Origin: Rhopalosiphum padi
Lineage: Eukaryota; Arthropoda; Insecta; Hemiptera; Aphididae
DNA: 64,000 nucleotides
Direction of reading: 5' to 3'
NCBI RefSeq assembly: GCF_020882245.1
Contig: NC_083597.1
Coordinates: forward strand, 86,034,152-86,098,151
The position numbers were made by a program, and so were the translations under genes. Position 1 is the stretch's first letter. Each line of letters opens with the position of its first letter. The notes below the pieces were generated by a model. It had not been told where the DNA came from. It searched no databases and was given only the letters and a program-made list of their open reading frames with translations. Of this stretch, positions 60,401 to 64,000 are shown in pieces.

Positions 60401-63400
60401 CTCAAAATTTTAAATAATAATTACTTGTTATCATAAATCATTCGTTGTCATATCAAGAAATTGTATTTAAAGTTATAAATGTTTTATAATTATTCTGTGC
60501 ACGTGTTAAATATTTCCATTATTAATAATTGAAACAGCTATCAACATCTTTAAAATACTTGTATGAGATATTGTGTTGCTACAATAAAATATTATTGTAA
60601 TATTTAATGTATTGTGTATCACGAAGGTTTAACGAATCAATATTAATTAAGTGATTTAGTCGTAGTTAATTAATAAAAAGTATTTATTTTGTGATTATGT
60701 AAGTCATATATTTAATAATATATTCATCTAATTCCATAACAGTTGACTTTCGGTTAGATATTATGTTCATGGATCATCCCTTATCATTCTAAACTTTATA
60801 ATTAGCAAAACTGTATAGAAATTATTTACCCATAAAACTTAGATAATGTGTTAGAATATCGTAAGGTACTGGGGTTAATCATCATAAAAAAAGAATAAAA
60901 AAATTAAGTCAAAGAACATTCTAACCTGTAATTTAAGCCTATACTCATGTATCGTTTCTTAATTTATTTGGCATTATAATATTATATTTTTTTATTTTTA
61001 GAATTTTAATATATAGGTAAATATTTTATTTCTATAATTTTTTGTATTTGATAAATTATATCGTTAACCCTATTATGTGTAATATTTCATTTAAAAAAAT
61101 TAAATTTAAAGTCAAACATTTCTATTAATAAATAACAAGACAATAGTAACATGATAAAATGTAAATGTTATTAGTTAGTTTTATTGCTATTTGATAAATG
61201 GAATTGAATAAGTTTAAATTGAGAATAAAATATGATGTAAACTTAAACAATAAACATTCTAAAAACTAAAAAGAAAATTCAAACTTTTAAAATGAATTCA
61301 CTATCAGATCGCACAATACATAATCTTTCAAGGTATAATAATAAAAATAGTCTGTATTATTACGTACGCATATAAATGTATATACATATTACTGTAAATC
61401 TTTGTAAATTAATTAATGTTCATAATTTGAAGAATGTTTTTTTATAAGGAAATACATATATTCTGTACAACGATAATCTTATTGAAAACATTTTATATTA
61501 CTACAGTCTCGATGTAATCATAAATACATAGCAAAAAAATTATTTTATGGGGAAACTCTACTACCAGAGTGTTTATAATATAAGATATTGCAACTTACTG
61601 AGCGATGTATGTGATGTTAAAAGTATTTTTTAACTATAGGAAATACATTTTTGTGTTGTCGTCTTGTCGATAATATACTTAAAAACGAAAAAAAAACCAT
61701 TTACTTAAATTCTTAAGAAAAATCTTCTTTTTTTTTAATTTTGTTTAATACCTACTTATTTGTTTTAGTTTATAAAATAATATTATGTATTTGAATACTA
61801 GATAAAAAATTAATTTTAAAAATCAGGTTTTGCTGAGTCAACGGCTATTATCCATATGATTTTCCTGTAAAATTTGCTTTGCTTACTCAACGATTTAAAT
61901 AATGATAGTAAAAATTTATAAAATAGAAAATATTTCTTTATTTACCTATTCTTATAAATGTTTATTACCGTTATGTGTACAAAATCTATAGAAGAAATTG
62001 TGAGTGTTCTATATATGTTCAGTGAATATAAATTATAAACGTATTTTTGAGAAAATTTCATAAAGTGACATTACTTATGATTAATGGCATGTATGGGATG
62101 ATTATTTTATCGAACACTCATTATTTAAAAACCTGTTAACGTTTTTGAAAATATTTTTTTACATAATTTCTATTCGAAATAGAATAGTATATTATATACA
62201 AATACGTATATTTTATCGTTGTTATTTTTTTACTTTTTTAGATAATAACATATATTTATAATATTATATTCTGAAGAGGTAGTATTTTTAGAATATTTGA
62301 ATACATACAAATCGAAATTCGGACTAGTAGTTTATGCATTATAAGTACTTAAAGTTTAGGTGGCCGGAGTGAAGTGGTACAAGGATATCCCTCAAAATGT
62401 TGTTTTATTACTCCACACATCAAAACTTTAAATACGTAAAATTATTAATTGATAAACTACTCGTTTTAATTTCAATTTTTAATTATCAAAATACTCTGAA
62501 AAAATATTTTAATTCAAAATATTAAATTAAAAATGAATGATGATATTAAAAAAAAAATAAAACCCTAGAAACAATAGGGTTTTTTTTTAAAATATTTTTT
62601 TCTTTCGACTGGAAATTATGTAAAATTAATATTTTCAAATTATTAATTATTTAATTCTTAAAAATTATTGTTTAATACTGCAATTTCATTAACTGTTTTA
62701 ACATACCAAATGTTTTAAAAAAATTGTCAAATATAGGTTCATGTACATTGAAAATTATAAATGAAAATAATTATTATTATCTATATTATTGCAGTCATAA
62801 ATATTTTTTCTCTGCATTTATAAAAATAAATTGAAACTTTGATAAATTAGGGATGAAATTTCAATATATAGCTTAAGATAGAAGGATTAGGGAAACCTAG
62901 ACATGTTGTTGACAAAAATCCTTAGAAAAGACTATTGCAGTCTAAAGACTATACTACAATAGTATACTATCACTAGGTACTATCTACCATCATTAAGCTA
63001 AAACATTTGGTATAAGTAATAAAATTATTTTTATTTTCAAATAATATACATAATATCATATGTACGTATATACGTATAATATTCTCTTTGAACTCACTTA
63101 TTAAAAATGTTTTATTTTCCCTGTGACAAATTTAAATCAAATAAACGCCGATGAACTAAAATAATAACGATTTAACCGGCTTAAGTGGTTATTTTATTAG
63201 AACGATTTATTGACCGTAAAAAACGCATACAAAGAATAATAAAATTGTTTTGTTTATTACAAAATTATCATCAGGCATCAGTAATAAATGATATTATTAA
63301 ACTTAATAATCGTTTGAAGTAAATTCCATTAATAAAATGAAAATAAATAGCACGGACACATACATCAAACATTCAAACGTATAATGGACTTTAATTATTT

Positions 63401-64000
63401 TACGAATTTTACTCTATACAATTTTCTTTGTCACAAATTAATTATTATTTATAAGAATTATATATTTATACATCGCAGAAAAAAAACATTACGCTTTTAA
63501 GAAATTGCTTTTGGATAATACCTACCTATCCGTTAACTATAAAAATTCAAAAGGTCATTTTTAAACCTAATTATAGTTAAAAACTTGTTTTTCTAAACTT
63601 TGTTATAATATTAAATTTCCTTTTTATGAGGTTCTGAAATGACATAGGTTGTATTTATTTTGTAAAATTCAACCCATAATGTTTTTGATCTTAAGACAAA
63701 TATTTTTTTGAAATTATAGATTCAATGCGATTATGTAAAGCGAAAAATGTCTTTGTTTTGCAACGGACGTGTTTTTATGACTTATCTATAATCTATATGA
63801 CTGTGAGAAAACTACAATAGTTTCATACATATAGTATCAATTAATAGTACGTTTAGTAGAGCACTTAGAATAATAGAAAATTGTTTCACCTATAGTTTCA
63901 CTAAGTACCTAAAACCGTCAAAATTATTGAAAAAATCCCAGCAAACGTGATCAACCGATATACCTACTCACCTAATATTGTATTCTAGGGTGTCGCTAAA
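54402..64000. other. Probable upstream intron of the RGS9-like gene, no exon recognised
   Basis: The first visible exon starts with an acceptor in phase 1, so the gene continues upstream into or beyond this AT-rich stretch. I searched the - strand for the conserved R7 N-terminus (basic Met-rich start, QNPETGV-like and TSIPHAMTG-like segments) and saw none. A GC-richer patch at about 57480-57615 and a pogo-type MITE at 59860-60060 are the main features. AT microsatellite at about 58688-58707. Confidence 0.55.
59860..60060. mobile_element. 201-bp pogo/Tigger-like MITE flanked by TA
   Basis: The left end CAGTGAAATTTCCATACAAC and the right end, read inward CCGTAAAACTACCATATGAC, are imperfect inverted repeats (about 70% over 27 bp). 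TA occurs directly outside each (59858-59859, 60061-60062). The interior has the TTCGTTAAACAGAAC and TTGTTAAATGGAAG type repeats usual in pogo-like MITEs. It is related to, but clearly diverged from, the copy at 39.1 kb. Confidence 0.85.

Noticed and set aside
1..64000. CRISPR arrays, operons, bacterial promoters or a prokaryotic defence system
   Set aside because: Spliced metazoan genes, GT-AG introns and MITEs show this is animal nuclear DNA. No regularly spaced repeats were seen.

Overview
The window looks like nuclear DNA from an aphid or close hemipteran relative. It is very AT-rich, its short exons sit in long AT-rich introns, TAGGTACCTA-type words are frequent, and small non-autonomous DNA transposons are common. 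The species is inferred from composition and gene character, not proven. All family assignments come from recognising translated exons; no database search was run.

Layout. (1) 1-2990 is AT-rich sequence with no gene I can support. (2) About 3.0-26 kb on the + strand is a four-exon MAP-kinase phosphatase of the DUSP6/Mkp3 type: rhodanese/kinase-binding half in exon 1, catalytic HC-x5-R in exon 4, a 12.4-kb first intron, and upstream ORFs in the leader. (3) About 27.8-31.3 kb is a compact housekeeping block: MED28 (Mediator head subunit, - strand, one exon, polyQ), TRIAP1 (twin CX9C mitochondrial intermembrane-space protein, + strand) and EEF2KMT/FAM86 (eEF2 lysine methyltransferase, - strand, six exons, 315 aa). 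TRIAP1 and EEF2KMT converge with only 131 bp between their stop codons. (4) 33.1-41.1 kb is intergenic and holds two hAT-type MITEs with 8-bp target duplications and one pogo-type MITE. (5) 41.1 kb to the end of the window is, on the - strand, the greater part of an R7-family RGS gene of the RGS9/RGS11 type. Twelve exons are visible (DEP, R7 helical region, GGL, RGS domain, long C-terminal tail); the 5' exons lie beyond the window or were not found.

The most notable observation is that the C-terminal tail of the RGS9-like protein carries two VCPW(E/D) motifs, one at the extreme C-terminus. In vertebrates this motif occurs in the PDE6-gamma effector, in the striatal RGS9-2 tail and in the GPR158/GPR179 tails, where it tunes R7 RGS action on G-alpha. 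A 42-nt in-frame cassette exon sits just before this tail, in introns crowded with MITEs.

Functional themes: two of the five genes are feedback regulators of signalling (MKP3 on ERK, RGS9-like on G-alpha i/o). The others serve transcription (MED28), mitochondrial lipid transfer and survival (TRIAP1) and translation elongation (EEF2KMT). They are neighbours by position, not a pathway.
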